A stretch of DNA of 64,000 nt from Ceratopteris richardii (lineage: Eukaryota; Streptophyta; Polypodiopsida; Polypodiales; Pteridaceae). The stretch covers positions 74,119,404-74,183,403 of the forward strand of contig CM035407.1 in the NCBI GenBank assembly GCA_020310875.1, read 5' to 3'. The notes under the pieces are model-generated. The model searched no databases. It saw only the letters and a program-made list of their open reading frames with translations, and had not been told where the DNA came from. Positions 23,737-35,470 of the stretch are shown in pieces; within the stretch, counting starts at the first letter, position 1, and each line of letters opens with the position of its first letter. The translations under genes were made by a program, and so were the position numbers.

Positions 23737-24450
23737 CTAATCAGCATCATCATGATCATCATGATGATCAACAATATCATGATCATCCTGATCTTCCTCA
23801 TCCTCATCGTCATGATCACCCTCTGATGATCGCGATCATCCCTCCTGTGTCTATGTCTCCACCTCATCCATATTTGTCTCTCCATAATACTCATGTATTA
23901 CATATAACAAACATAAATAGATAAAACAATTAAACCATTCATAAAAATAAAATAATTATATAAAATTTAAAAATACTCACAAAGGCATTAGGATGATCTT
24001 GCATATACTCGCTCAAATGCCGATATCCAAAATGTGTAGCATACTCGATCTCATGTTTCGTAGGATATCGGCCATAATCCTTCCGCTGCATGAAACAAAT
24101 AAAAACGATTAGTTGCTTGCATTTTAACGAAAATAAAAAATATACTCACAATAACACATATACTTACAAATGTAGCTACAAAACCATTATGGCCCATTTG
24201 GCCTAGGTGCGATGTGTGGCCCGACTCCACTCTTTTCTTTGCAGCAGCATGTTTATTCAAGAAAAAAAATACATAAATTAAATGTAAAAAATTACTAAAA
24301 TATATAAAAATTATAAATATAAACTATTAATTTGTGTATCTTCTACTGAGGAAATGACTCCTGAAGATGTAGCTGTCTACGAAAAAACTACCACGTCTCA
24401 GGTTTTATGTTAGCTCGCCTCTTATTTTTTTCAACCATACAATATCTCCT
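23737..24450 (-). pseudogene. TnpA-like (Transposase_24-type) gene, 3' exons
   Basis: Spliced minus-strand exons, read from high to low coordinates. The first (about 24.43 kb) has VEKNKRRANIKPETW and then a stop. The second (about 24256-24168) reads AAKKRVESGHTSHLGQMGHN and ends at a GTAAGT donor. The third (24085-23981) lies between TGCAG and GTGAGT and reads GRYPTKHEIEYATHFGY. The last runs to the stop at 23737 and is very acidic (EGDHDDEDEEDQDD). The kNK-R / hT-Gs-sF / GR-PT-E order is that of the second (TnpA or Transposase_24) protein of plant En/Spm elements, which binds element ends in the known systems. At least three in-frame stops mark it as dead. Its 5' exons appear to lie 8 kb away at 32.3-32.7 kb. 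Confidence 0.6.
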
Positions 24451-24816
24451 ATTAATTTAATTTCAAACAGAAAAAAGAATGAGAATACATACACATATAT
24501 ACACACACATACACATACACATACCCACATACACATATACATGCAAACATATACGCATACATATATGTATACATATACACATATACATACATATAATATA
24601 GACACACATATACATATCCACATATATACGTACACACACATGCATGCATATACACTCATTCATACAAAATATATGCATTTATCCCACAATAATGTGTAGT
24701 TGTGTATATGTGAATATGTGTGTATGTGAATATGTGTGTATGTGTAAATATGTATATGTGAATTTTTTGTGTATGTAGATAATCAGATTATTAATATCAA
24801 ATACCATTATTTGTAG

Positions 24817-26024
24817 ATTTTGATCAATCAGATGGAACTCCACCACCGTCTCCTCATCGTGCAACGACTTTATACTGTAAGCATATCAAACATTTAATTT
24901 TAAATATATTTGATGGATACATAACTTATATTTTTTTTTTGTTTCTTATTATGTGCAGATTCTGATCAATCAGAGGGTACTCCACCACCTCCTACCTATG
25001 CAACGACTTCACATGTGGCCTCCAATAGGAATTATGATGAATTTTACTATGAAGAGCATATTATATGTTGGTGTAACCCTTGTTATGGCACATATTGAAG
25101 ACCATGATTGGAATGTATTGAACATGAGGCAGAGTATGGTACTTTTGAGCATGCACCATCACCTGATCAACGTGATAATGGTTGGGTATGTACTTTCTAT
25201 ATATATTAATGTCATTATTTTATTTAAAAACCATATATAAAATCAAATTATTGTTGATAAACAAGAATACTTGCTCGATGATGATGATGATGATACTTCT
25301 CATAAATGTTAATATACCTCGTACACGTCATGGACTTGCTGTTCATCAATTACAAGCAGAGGTTTCTAGAAACTCTCTACCTCTTGGTTTAGAGAATGAA
25401 ACGGCTGGAGATTATCCATTGCAAGCTCGTGACTGTTCTTTAGTACAAACATATGATAGAAGAAGATATGGAGGATGGAATAGAGGACCACTTCCTTTAG
25501 ATGGAGAGGTTTTAAACTTTTGGGGTAATCGCTATATGATTGCTCCATCCACTATTACTAATGCTGGTCGTGGTCTCTTTATTGTAGAGGATTTGTATGT
25601 GCCTCCAAACTTTGAAGTCACTCTTATGTCATTTTGTGGTCCTATATATGGATGGGGAGATTGGCATCGACTTTCACGTTATGTTCAAAGCATGAGTACT
25701 TATGGAACATGCTTGAACGCAGCATCCCTTACTAGTAGAAGGATTTTACATGCAGAAAAGGAAAGATTATTTATTGATGGAAGACCTTACACTCATGGAA
25801 ACATAGCAGGTTTAATAAATAGTAGTCGAGGGTTACATAATAGTTCAAGGACTAATTGCACATTTGAGGAGCGTGAAAATAGTCATGAATCACCATACAT
25901 GAGTAGAGATGTATCAAGATACATAGTTGTCAATGCTATTACTACATTACATGCTGGTGATGTACTATTAGTGAATTATGGATGGCGTAGACATCCAAGA
26001 GAACCTTTTAGCTACAGAGAATAA
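24817..26024 (+). CDS. SET-domain protein with zinc-binding exon, in CACTA 1
   Basis: Three exons with GT-AG borders: 24817-24876, 24959-25185 and 25266-26024. The first two start with near-identical text (DQSDGTPPP, DQSEGTPPP), a duplicated exon start in the same intron phase. Exon 2 has an acidic/aromatic run (NYDEFYYEEH) and then CWCNPC and HEAEYGTF. This resembles the Transpos_assoc zinc region that opens the transposase of element 2 (CPCTQC, HVRDYGSF), but it has two stops. Exon 3 has SET-domain signatures in order: AGRGLFIVEDL, MSFCGPIYGW, GNIAGLINSSRG (usually NHSC), SRTNCTFEE, VNAITTLHAGDVLLVNYGW. SET domains transfer methyl groups from S-adenosylmethionine to protein lysines. The last exon is open for 253 codons and ends in TAA. 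A run of five Met codons near its start is a (GAT)n tract read in a shifted frame, so the true upstream junction may differ. The tnp2 exon begins about 100 bp downstream on the same strand, so SET could be a separate gene or an insert inside the transposase gene. Confidence 0.65.
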
Positions 26025-26537
26025 AAATTTTCAATCCATATTTAATAAGTTATATACTTAATTTTATATTTAAAGTTTACTTTTTATTCATTTATGGAAT
26101 ACTAATGAATTTTATTTATATGTGTAGATTCCAACGTATGATATTGATGATATTCCTCCACAGTATTCACAATTACCAGTAAGACCTCATTTATCAGACG
26201 CTTCCATGAGGAGGCTACGCAAAACTAATCCTCTACAATATGCAAAGTTGAAAGATCTATATTCAAAAGACGATAAAGTACAAGATTTGTGTGACAATGA
26301 TGAAGATGATGGCATGGCAGATTTTATTGAGGATTGGTATCAAAATGACAGTGAGAGCATTGGTATTTCTAGAAATGAGAAATATCTTTGAGAGGAATGT
26401 CTAAAGCATGTATATGAAGGAAGTCTTTTGACATGACTAAGTGCAAGCTTACTTATTCTCAACCTTCAAAATCGTTTTGGATGGACTAATGTATCTGTTT
26501 CGACACTATTAAGGTATAATTTTCAATTTTCTATCTA

Positions 26538-26644
<107 letters not shown>

Positions 26645-26734
26645 GCAGGATTTTATTCTTCCTTTAGATAAGGTAAGAACAAGAACTTGAATTGAATGGA
26701 CACTTTTTGCCCGCGCATCTTTTAAAACTATAAA

Positions 26735-27533
26735 TGCATCTTTCAAAATATTCGCGAAAAATTTGATTGTTTGGATGGCTGGATACAACTGTTTGTTTTG
26801 GAGGATATGAAGTATGTACCTTCATTGAATGATTTGTTGATTCTATCATATGTTCATTTTTAAAGTGTGAGAAGTGGATTCATAATTGTTATTCAAAGAA
26901 TTTGGCACTGTTTATAGGCCATACAATGGTGACCTGGATGAATCGCATGCACAGAGGTTACTCAAGATAGAGCAATGTGATTATAATGGACTAGTTCCAG
27001 CACGATTCCTAGGGTATGGAGTAAACCTCTTGCATGTCAATGATGAGCATCAGAACTTTAGGATACAAAGTGGAAATCATGATGGCTTGAGAGGATCACT
27101 TTCATACAGCTTGTTCAAAAACCTTCAGTGTCATAAACCTAAAGTTCTTTGAGCAAGCTGTATAAAAGTGATCCTCTCAAGCCACCATGATTTCCACTTT
27201 GTATCCTAAAGTTCAGATGCTCATTATTGACATTCAAGAGGTTTAGTGCATACCCCAGGAATCTTGCTAGTACTAGTCCCTTCTAATCAGGTTGCTCTAT
27301 CTCGAGTAGCCTTTGTGCATGCGATTCATCCAGGTCACCGTCGTATGGCCTATAAATAGTGCCAAATTCTTTGAATAGCAATTATAAACCCACTTCTCAC
27401 ACTTTCAAACTGAACATATGATAGAATCGACAAATCATTCAATGAAGGTACATACTTCATATCCTCCAAAACAAACAATCGTATCCTGCCATCCAAGACA
27501 ATCAAATTTTGCGCGAATATTTTGAAAGATGCA
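26735..27533. repeat. Intronic ~395-bp-arm hairpin with DMS3/GMI1-like fragment
   Basis: The left arm, about 26735-27128, is the reverse complement of the right arm, about 27137-27533, with a loop of only about eight bases. By eye roughly nine in ten bases pair, with scattered mismatches. The left arm has an open frame from 26886 to 27152 with YRPYNGDLDESHAQRLL, ARFLGYGVNLLHVN and HDGLRGSLSYSLFKNLQ. The spacing and words (RPY-G, QR-L, NG--P--FLG-xVN, GLR--L-Y-LF--LQ) match the region of plant DMS3 and GMI1, SMC-hinge-related chromatin proteins. The right arm encodes a diverged copy with stops. Neither arm belongs to the transposase. If transcribed through the tnp2 intron, the RNA would fold into a long, mostly double-stranded stem that Dicer-like enzymes could process. 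A possible captured mini-exon (ILPLDK flanked by GCAG and GTAAGA) sits just upstream at about 26649-26672. Confidence 0.75.
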
Positions 27534-30500
27534 CATAAGTGTACACATATATAAAATTATATAATAATTATTTACTTCTTTTAATATATCTTTTTTTGAT
27601 AAACTTACAAGTTATTATCTGAAAAGTTTTTACCAAGTCAGAATATTCTTCCTACCTCACATGATGAAAGGAAGAAGATAATGAACAATCTTGGTATATA
27701 TTATCAATGTATACATGCATGTGCTAACGATTGTATTTTATATAGAGGTGAATATGCAGACTCTTTGACATGTCCCAAATGTCAATCTCCTCGACATAAG
27801 GGCAAAGAAGGTAAAATCCCAAAAAAGGTATTAGGACATTTTCCATTAGCTCCACGGATTAGAAATATGTTTCAAAGCCCCGAATTATCAAAGCTTTTCA
27901 CTTGGGGACATGATCACAAAAGTACTGATGGAATAATCAGAATTCCTCATGATAGTGTTGCTTTTTAGTATATCGATTCTACATGGCCTGAATTTGCACA
28001 AAATCCACAGAATCTAAAGTTAGGAGTCACATTAGATGGGGTTAATCCATTCTCCATGAAATCCAGTAAATGGTCAACATGGCCAATGGTAGTCATAAAC
28101 TACAATCTTCCGCCATATCTTAGCATTAAAAAGGAACATTTAATGCTTTGACTTTTAATCCCAGGCAAAAGACAAGTTAAAGATATGAATATATATCTTG
28201 CTCCTCTCATTGAAGATCTTCAAGAGTTATGGAGAGGTATTAATGTCATTGATGTATCGAAAAGCATCAATGAAAGACATATTACGGTTCATGTTATTGT
28301 GGCTTGGACTATTTGCGATTTTCGAGGATATGGTGTTTGTTCAGGTATTGATATAATTTTTTTATTCAATATGCATGTAAATAAATATGATTTAATCTAA
28401 TTATATTTTTATCATTTTCCATGATGCAGGAATATCTACTAAGGGTTATTAAGATGGTCCATATTGTGGTGATTGGTTGACATCAATCTATATTAAGAAT
28501 CTCAACAAAAATATTTATCTTCGACATCGATGATTCTTGCCTAATGATCATCCATTAAGATCTAAAAGAGAAGCGATACATTTTAATGGAAAGCTTGACA
28601 CAGGTCAGTGTCCAAAACCTATGACGCCTATGGATTGGTATCAAAAATGGACAGATGGACCTCTGATAGATCCAGAAGCAGAAACCTTGAGTGATGATTT
28701 AGATAATGAGTATGTGAACAGATGTAAAGGAAAATTGGCACTCGGAGAGAACATATCAATATGGTATTCTTTGGAGTATTGGAAAGAGTTAAAAGTATGT
28801 CATCTGCTTGATCCTATGCATATATTCAAAAATATTGGTTATTCACTATGGAAGCATCTTCTTGGACTAAAAGATACCACAACATCAAGGAACGATTTGA
28901 AAGATAAAAAATCCAAACCAAAGTTATGGTCAGTTTTTGATAGACATCGACAAGAAATGACTTATGCACCTGCTCCTTGGGTACTTACAACAAAAGAGAC
29001 ACATACTATCAACAATAGAATTCAATTGATTAAGACTCCTACAGGATATGGAGCATCTTTTCAAAACACGTTTACTATGGATGATAAGTGCTTATCTTGG
29101 TAAAAGACCCATGACTCGCATAACTTTTTGAAACATATTTTACCTTTGGTTATCGATGGATGTACAAGGAAAGGAGTACAAGATGTGATCTATCGTCTTG
29201 GATCACTTATAAGGTAATTATGATACTTTTATATTTAATATGTATGAATATTGGATATCTTTTATTTTTTAATTAACTTCTTTATAATTCTTTTTATGAT
29301 ATGTATAGGTGGATTACATCCAAAGAGATTGACAAAAACTCGATCCCACAAAAAAAACATGAATGCAAAGAGCTACTATGTTTGATGGAGAAAGAACTTC
29401 CTACTTCATTTTTTGATATTCAGGTTCATTTATTAGTCCATCTTGTAGCTGAAATAGAGATTGCAGGTGTTGTCAACACTCGATGGATGTTTTGGGTCGA
29501 GCGATTTATGGGAATATTAAAAGGTTATGTGCGACAAAGAGCGAAACCAGAAGGATCCATGGCAAAGGGTTGGATGCTTGAAGAGTGCATGTATTATGTT
29601 AGTGACTACCTTGCAAGAGTTCATGAAGAAGCTCCACGTGCATGGACCAAGGAGTCTTCTTCAAAAATAACAGATGAGGTATTATCAGGTAAAGGGGTTC
29701 CATTCTTATTTACATTTCAAGAAAAAAATGATGTTTCTACTTTTGTAGCATATAATAGCGAATGCATGCAAGCATTCCTTAGCGAGTACGAGGAACTTCA
29801 AAATCTCCGAAGTCAAGGGCGAAAAAACAAAAGATTTAGATGTAATCTCGATGATAATGAGATTATAGATATATCTTCTTTCACGGATTGGCTATATAGT
29901 CGTTTGCAATGCGCCAACGCAAATAATGAAGAAATCTCAGATGAGCAAAGATAATTAATGATAGGTTGTGAACGAAAGGTAATTTTATTAAAATAATATT
30001 TTATTTCTTCATACACGTATGTTATTTTCTATTTACTAATTGAATTTATTTTGCAGGCTCGAATGTTCACTAATATGTGGGCTTTTGGACAGCATATTAG
30101 AATCAAAGCCATTGATTCTTTACGTAAAACAGAGGATTCTAGTATTGTTGCTTCTTTCAAGCAACTATCACGTGCTAGCTCAAAAGACACGAACCTTATA
30201 GATAGCGAACTTGGTTACGTAGGAACTATTGTTGGTATCTACAAAATTTCATTTCGTACATTCAAACAAGTAGAAAAAAGTTTGTATCTTTTTTCTATAG
30301 AGTTAGTTATTTTCTTAAGCACCTAATAATGGGTTTTTGTTGTTATATATTTTGATAGGTCATTTTGAAGGTTGACTGGTTTTGAGCCGAGTATAAAGGT
30401 AGTAATTCCACATTAAGAAATGAATTATCTAGGTTTTGGGCAATTGATTCTTCCAAGGTAATGCGATCTACTAAAGAACCATATATTCTTCCTAGGCCTA

Positions 30501-31104
30501 TTGAACAAGCATTTTCTTATAAAAACCCAGATGCTCATCCTTGGTCGCAAGTTATTCATGTGCAACCTAGAGGTAGGTCATTGTTTGAAGAGTTTATTGT
30601 TAGAGAGATCGAAGACAGTCCTCTTGATGATTCAACATCAGATACTGATACATCAACATCTGAAATATAAATTAGAATCATTATACGTGATAATGATACT
30701 AATCTTTTTGATGAAGAGGATAATTCTCTACATGCTGATTCTACTGATGAGGAAGAGGAATTACCAAAAATAGGTATTAATCCATCAATAGATGATGTGA
30801 TTCATGAGAGCATAGATTTAACAATAGAAGAAATAAATGAAATCAATAAGGATAATGAAGATGAGACTATATTGATGTCTTACAAAAATGATGGCAATAA
30901 TGAAAACATATGAGCAGATTAGATAGTAAAATCTACTCTAGTTATCAATCAATAACTTGAAGCTTCTGAATGGATATCAGATAATAGATTTTTTTATTAA
31001 CTTGAATAACGATGAATCCTACTAGAGAGATGAAATCATGTTCTTCTAAGTTAGAACATGAAGCTCCGGGTATGCCTAATTATTTTATATATAGCTTTAT
31101 CTTC

Positions 31105-32250
<1,146 letters not shown>

Positions 32251-32331
32251 TCTCTCTTTTCTCTATCTCTCTCTCATATACATACATACATGCATAAACA
32301 AACATACTCATATCCACATATATATACATAA

Positions 32332-32655
32332 AAGCATTATCACGACGATGAGCCATAAGTGTCCGCATCTCTTTTAGACACCACTTAAGCGACCATCTTG
32401 TCCCAAACTCTGTCTCAAGTGAACTAAGTACGTATTTTTTATCCCTCTCATCATGCTCACTACAAAAATAAAAAACATAATGTAAATAAAACATAAGATA
32501 TTTATTTCAATTTATATGTAAAATTTTTACTTACTTCCACGGTAAGTGGACAAAGCGCAGGTAAGAGTCGCATAGTGCCTGCATTCTTCTCTTGAACTCC
32601 AATCCATTCCCTATGTACACAATGTTCCCCTCTGGCTCTATATCACACTTTAGTC
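32332..32655 (-). pseudogene. TnpA-like gene, 5' exons
   Basis: Two minus-strand exons with clean splice sites. The first (about 32655-32535) reads EGNIVYIGNGLEFKRRMQAL and CDSYLRFVHLPW and ends at GTAAGT. The second starts after TTTTGTAG at 32459 and reads NEHDERDKKYVLSSLETEFG then LMAHRRDN. Joined in phase, the codon across the intron makes Asn. The order is that of the N-terminal half of Transposase_24-like En/Spm proteins, and the natural continuation (VEKNKRR...) is found only at 24.43 kb on the same strand. The intervening 8 kb holds the opposite-strand SET-tnp2 unit. The donor after HRRDN is not certain (a GTATAT is the best candidate). Confidence 0.6.
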
Positions 32656-32694
32656 CTAAGGTGCCTATGCAAATGTTTTGATCCCCTTATGTAT

Positions 32695-32885
32695 ATGTAT
32701 GGTAGTGCTTTGCCACAATTTTGTATTACACTCCTATGTGGCAATGATGTACCATAATTTTGTATGTTATTCCTATATGGAAGTGCTTTGTCACATTGCC
32801 ACAATTTTGTATTACACTCCTATGTGGCAATGATGTACAAAAATTCTGTATTTGATTCCTATATGGAAGTGCTTTGTCACACTCT
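32695..32885. repeat. 86-bp tandem repeat
   Basis: GCCACAATTTTGTATTACAC starts at 32712 and again at 32798. Each unit also contains GTGGCAATGATGTAC and ATATGGAAGTGCTTTGTCAC. A partial third copy follows. It lies between the TnpA-like exons and the right terminus, probably in the subterminal part of element 1. Confidence 0.85.
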
Positions 32886-33059
32886 TGTACATCCTTCATT
32901 TATGGAATATACAACTTTTTGTACATGATTCATGGTTCATTTTTGCTCATATAAAATCATATTTTGGTTGCCATTAGAGTACATAACATATGTACTCAGT
33001 TTAGTGTTGGGCAGAGTGTATTGTCTATTGCTAAACAACATCATGCTGTAGCAAAAGAC

Positions 33060-33315
33060 AACACACTGCCCAAAAAAATTTGTGCAAATATGGTCATCGA
33101 TATGGGTGTCGGTACGCCTAGTAGAGTCATCAGTATGGGCATCGGTACACCCAGTAGAGTTGTCGGTATAAGTGCCGGGCGAATATACGGACGCCCATAC
33201 CGACGACTATACTGGCGTTATGTTTTCGACACCCATACCGACCGTGACACCAACGTCGCGAAAAACTTATGCCCGTTCATTTTCCTCGGTAGCAGCCTTG
33301 GTATACCCTTGATAT
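33060..33315. repeat. Right terminal region of CACTA element 1
   Basis: The sequence is dense in CGGTA/TACCG words (GTCGGTACGCC, ATCGGTACACC, GTCGGTATAAG, CATACCGACGAC, CATACCGACCG). It ends GGTATACCCTTGATATGTTGTGGTG at about 33315, which in reverse reads CACCACAACATATCAAGG. The end of element 2 at 43311 has the same layout with a canonical CACTA. The change to CACCA is a point mutation of the terminus. Confidence 0.7.
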
Positions 33316-33329
33316 GTTGTGGTGAAATA

Positions 33330-34460
33330 TTATGCAAAACAACAAAATGTGAAGGAAATCGGCTAAGAGTATTAGCTACAACATTAGCTTTACCAAGCTG
33401 ATATTGGATCATGGGTTGGAAATTTTGAATGAATGATTCCGATTTAAGATGCCAATCACAAATTAAGGATTGATTTAATAAATACTGAATATGCTAATGA
33501 TCGGTTTTGACTAAGTTGTGAGAGCTCATAAAATAGTGCTTCCAAATTCGCAAAGCATGCATAATCACTAACAATTATTTATCATATGTACTATAATTCT
33601 TTTCTGAGGGCTTAAGCTTCCTACTCTCAAATGCAATGGGATGATCATTTTGCATTAAAACAACACCATTTCCTGAACCACTAGCATCAGTAACAACATA
33701 AAAGGGTTGTGAAAAATGAGGTAACTGTAAAATAGGTGCATGTTTGCATTTTTCAAAGGATTATTGTTGGGTAAGTCCTCATGTAAATTTTATTTTCTTT
33801 TTCAATAACATGGTAAAAGGCAAGGCTAAATAAGAAAAAAATTAAACAAACTTCCTATAGAAACTAGCCAATCCAAGAAAAGAACAAACATCACTGATTG
33901 ATTGTGGTGTAGGCCATTCTACTATAACTTTCATCTTTTTTGGATCCACATGCACACCTTCACTTGAAATAATATGTCCTAGATATTCTAGCTTACGTTG
34001 AAAGAAGTAACTCTTTTAATGATTAACGTAAAGTGTGTTCTCTTGTAGTAAATGAAAAACTATTTTGAGGTGCTTCTCATGCTCGCTATCATTCTTACTA
34101 TAAACAAGTATATCCTCAAAAAATACAAGAACAAAAGCTTGGTAATCAAGAAAAAATTTGTTCATCATTCGTGCAAATGTAACAAGGGCATTAGTAAGAC
34201 CAAAGGGCATTAACATAAATTCATAATGGTCAGTTTGAGTTCTAAATGTAGTCTTAAAAATATCACTTTGTGTCATACGAATCTGATGATATCCTGATTT
34301 TAGATCAATTTTACTAAAGATACGAGCTCCTCATAATTTATCTAAAAGATCATCTATTCGAGGAATAGGGTATGTATTCTTTATTGTGATCTTTTTAAGG
34401 GCTCTATAACCAATGCACATTCAATAAGTTTTATTCTTCTTCAAAAATTATACCTAGTAT
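33330..34460 (-). pseudogene. Gypsy 3 reverse transcriptase / RNase H
   Basis: In several frames the RT blocks appear in order: RIDDLLDKL and KIDLKSGYHQI before 34276, then MTQSDIFKTTFRTQTDHYEF, MPFGLTNALVTFARMMN and the active site FFEDILVYSKN. The first Asp of the catalytic pair has become Glu (FFDDIL expected), which should abolish activity. RNase H ends with IQYQLGKANVVANTLSRFPSH, after which the frame runs into the CACTA terminus. Confidence 0.8.
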
Positions 34461-34588
34461 AACATTGTAAGATTGCAAAGGTGCAATTAAAAATGTTTCA
34501 TGAATCAACATATGGGCCTATGCTAATCCTAACATCTTGCACTTCCCGTGTTAGATTATAATGACTACATTGAAATGAAACTTTTACT

Positions 34589-34950
34589 TTATACAAGGAA
34601 GGAAAGGTTTTTTAATTTAAGTTCTTGTACTAATAAATGTGAAATGAAGTCATGTGAACTACCATCGTCATGTAAAAATTTAACGAGTTTGTTATTTATA
34701 GTACCTTGCATGCAAAGTAGAGAATGAAGAGAGATATCATTACCCAAGGTACTAAAGTCCTTCTCCAATGAATCCTCTGTCCAAAGATGAGGAAGTTCTT
34801 CATTACGAACCTCCATATTATGTAAATGAGCTGCAGCTCGTTTCATGTTAAGAGGTCTTGCAATCGGCACTTCATTTTTGTATGTCTAGGTTTACCACAA
34901 TTCCAACAGGTGATTCGTGGTCCCTTTTGTCGGGCATCCATCACTGAAGT
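34589..34950 (-). pseudogene. Gypsy 3 zinc knuckle and aspartic protease
   Basis: The zinc knuckle CWNCGKPRHTKMKC (CX2CX4HX4C) lies at about 34.9 kb. About 200 bp further along the minus strand, FLHDDGSSHDFIS corresponds to the DSGS-H-FIS active site of chromovirus-type retroelement proteases, with an extra Asp in place of the usual hydrophobic residue. Frame changes separate the two. Confidence 0.7.
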
Positions 34951-34959
34951 TTTTAGGGT

Positions 34960-35470
34960 AGGTGGTTTGTTAGGTTGGAGAGATGAAGCAAAGGTGTAGT
35001 TGAGTAGTTGGATTGCAATGGATGAGGAAAACTAGAGTAAGATGGGCCATTTTAAAATTACATTTCATGGGAACATTTGGTTTAACAAAAAGTGGTCCTT
35101 GATGTGGTTGTTGTAGATAGATTGACTTGGTTATGGATTGGAATTCTTTCTCTGCATCATAGGTGAAAGATATAGCCTCGTTGAGGGTTGTAGATCATAG
35201 GGTGCCAAGCTTAGCTTGGATTCCCACCTCCAAACCATCTTCGTATTTCTATTGCAAGCTATCCTCTCGTACATCTTCAAGCATTCAAACCAATAGTTAA
35301 TTTTGCCAAAACCGCTCCGTGTAGGTAGTAACCATATCACCCTCCTTCTATGTAAGGGTCTTCCATGCTTGTCGAACATGTAAATGGTATTGAGGAGGAA
35401 GAAAAGGATCCTTCACTTTATCTTGAAAAGCCTTCCATGTTGTTGGACACTTTGTATTGTTGTTGGTGCA
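34960..35470 (-). pseudogene. Gypsy 3 gag, distal part
   Basis: Readable pieces on the minus strand are CPTTWKAFQDKVKDPFLPPQY, HVRQAWKTLT, then KEGDMVTTYTERF in a shifted frame, and AEKEFQSITKSIYLQPH. This is the Retrotrans_gag layout. Stops and frameshifts are frequent. The upstream half continues at 36.9-37.1 kb on the far side of a copia insertion. Confidence 0.65.

Noticed and set aside
25266..25310. Met-rich start of the SET exon as a real N-terminus
   Set aside because: The five Met codons are a GAT repeat read out of frame; the other frame gives an acidic Asp run that looks more natural, so the junction is uncertain.
32455..32470. CACTACAAAAAT as a possible CACTA left terminus
   Set aside because: On the minus strand this is a normal splice acceptor (ATTTTTGTAG) in front of a readable TnpA-like exon, and no subterminal repeats follow it.
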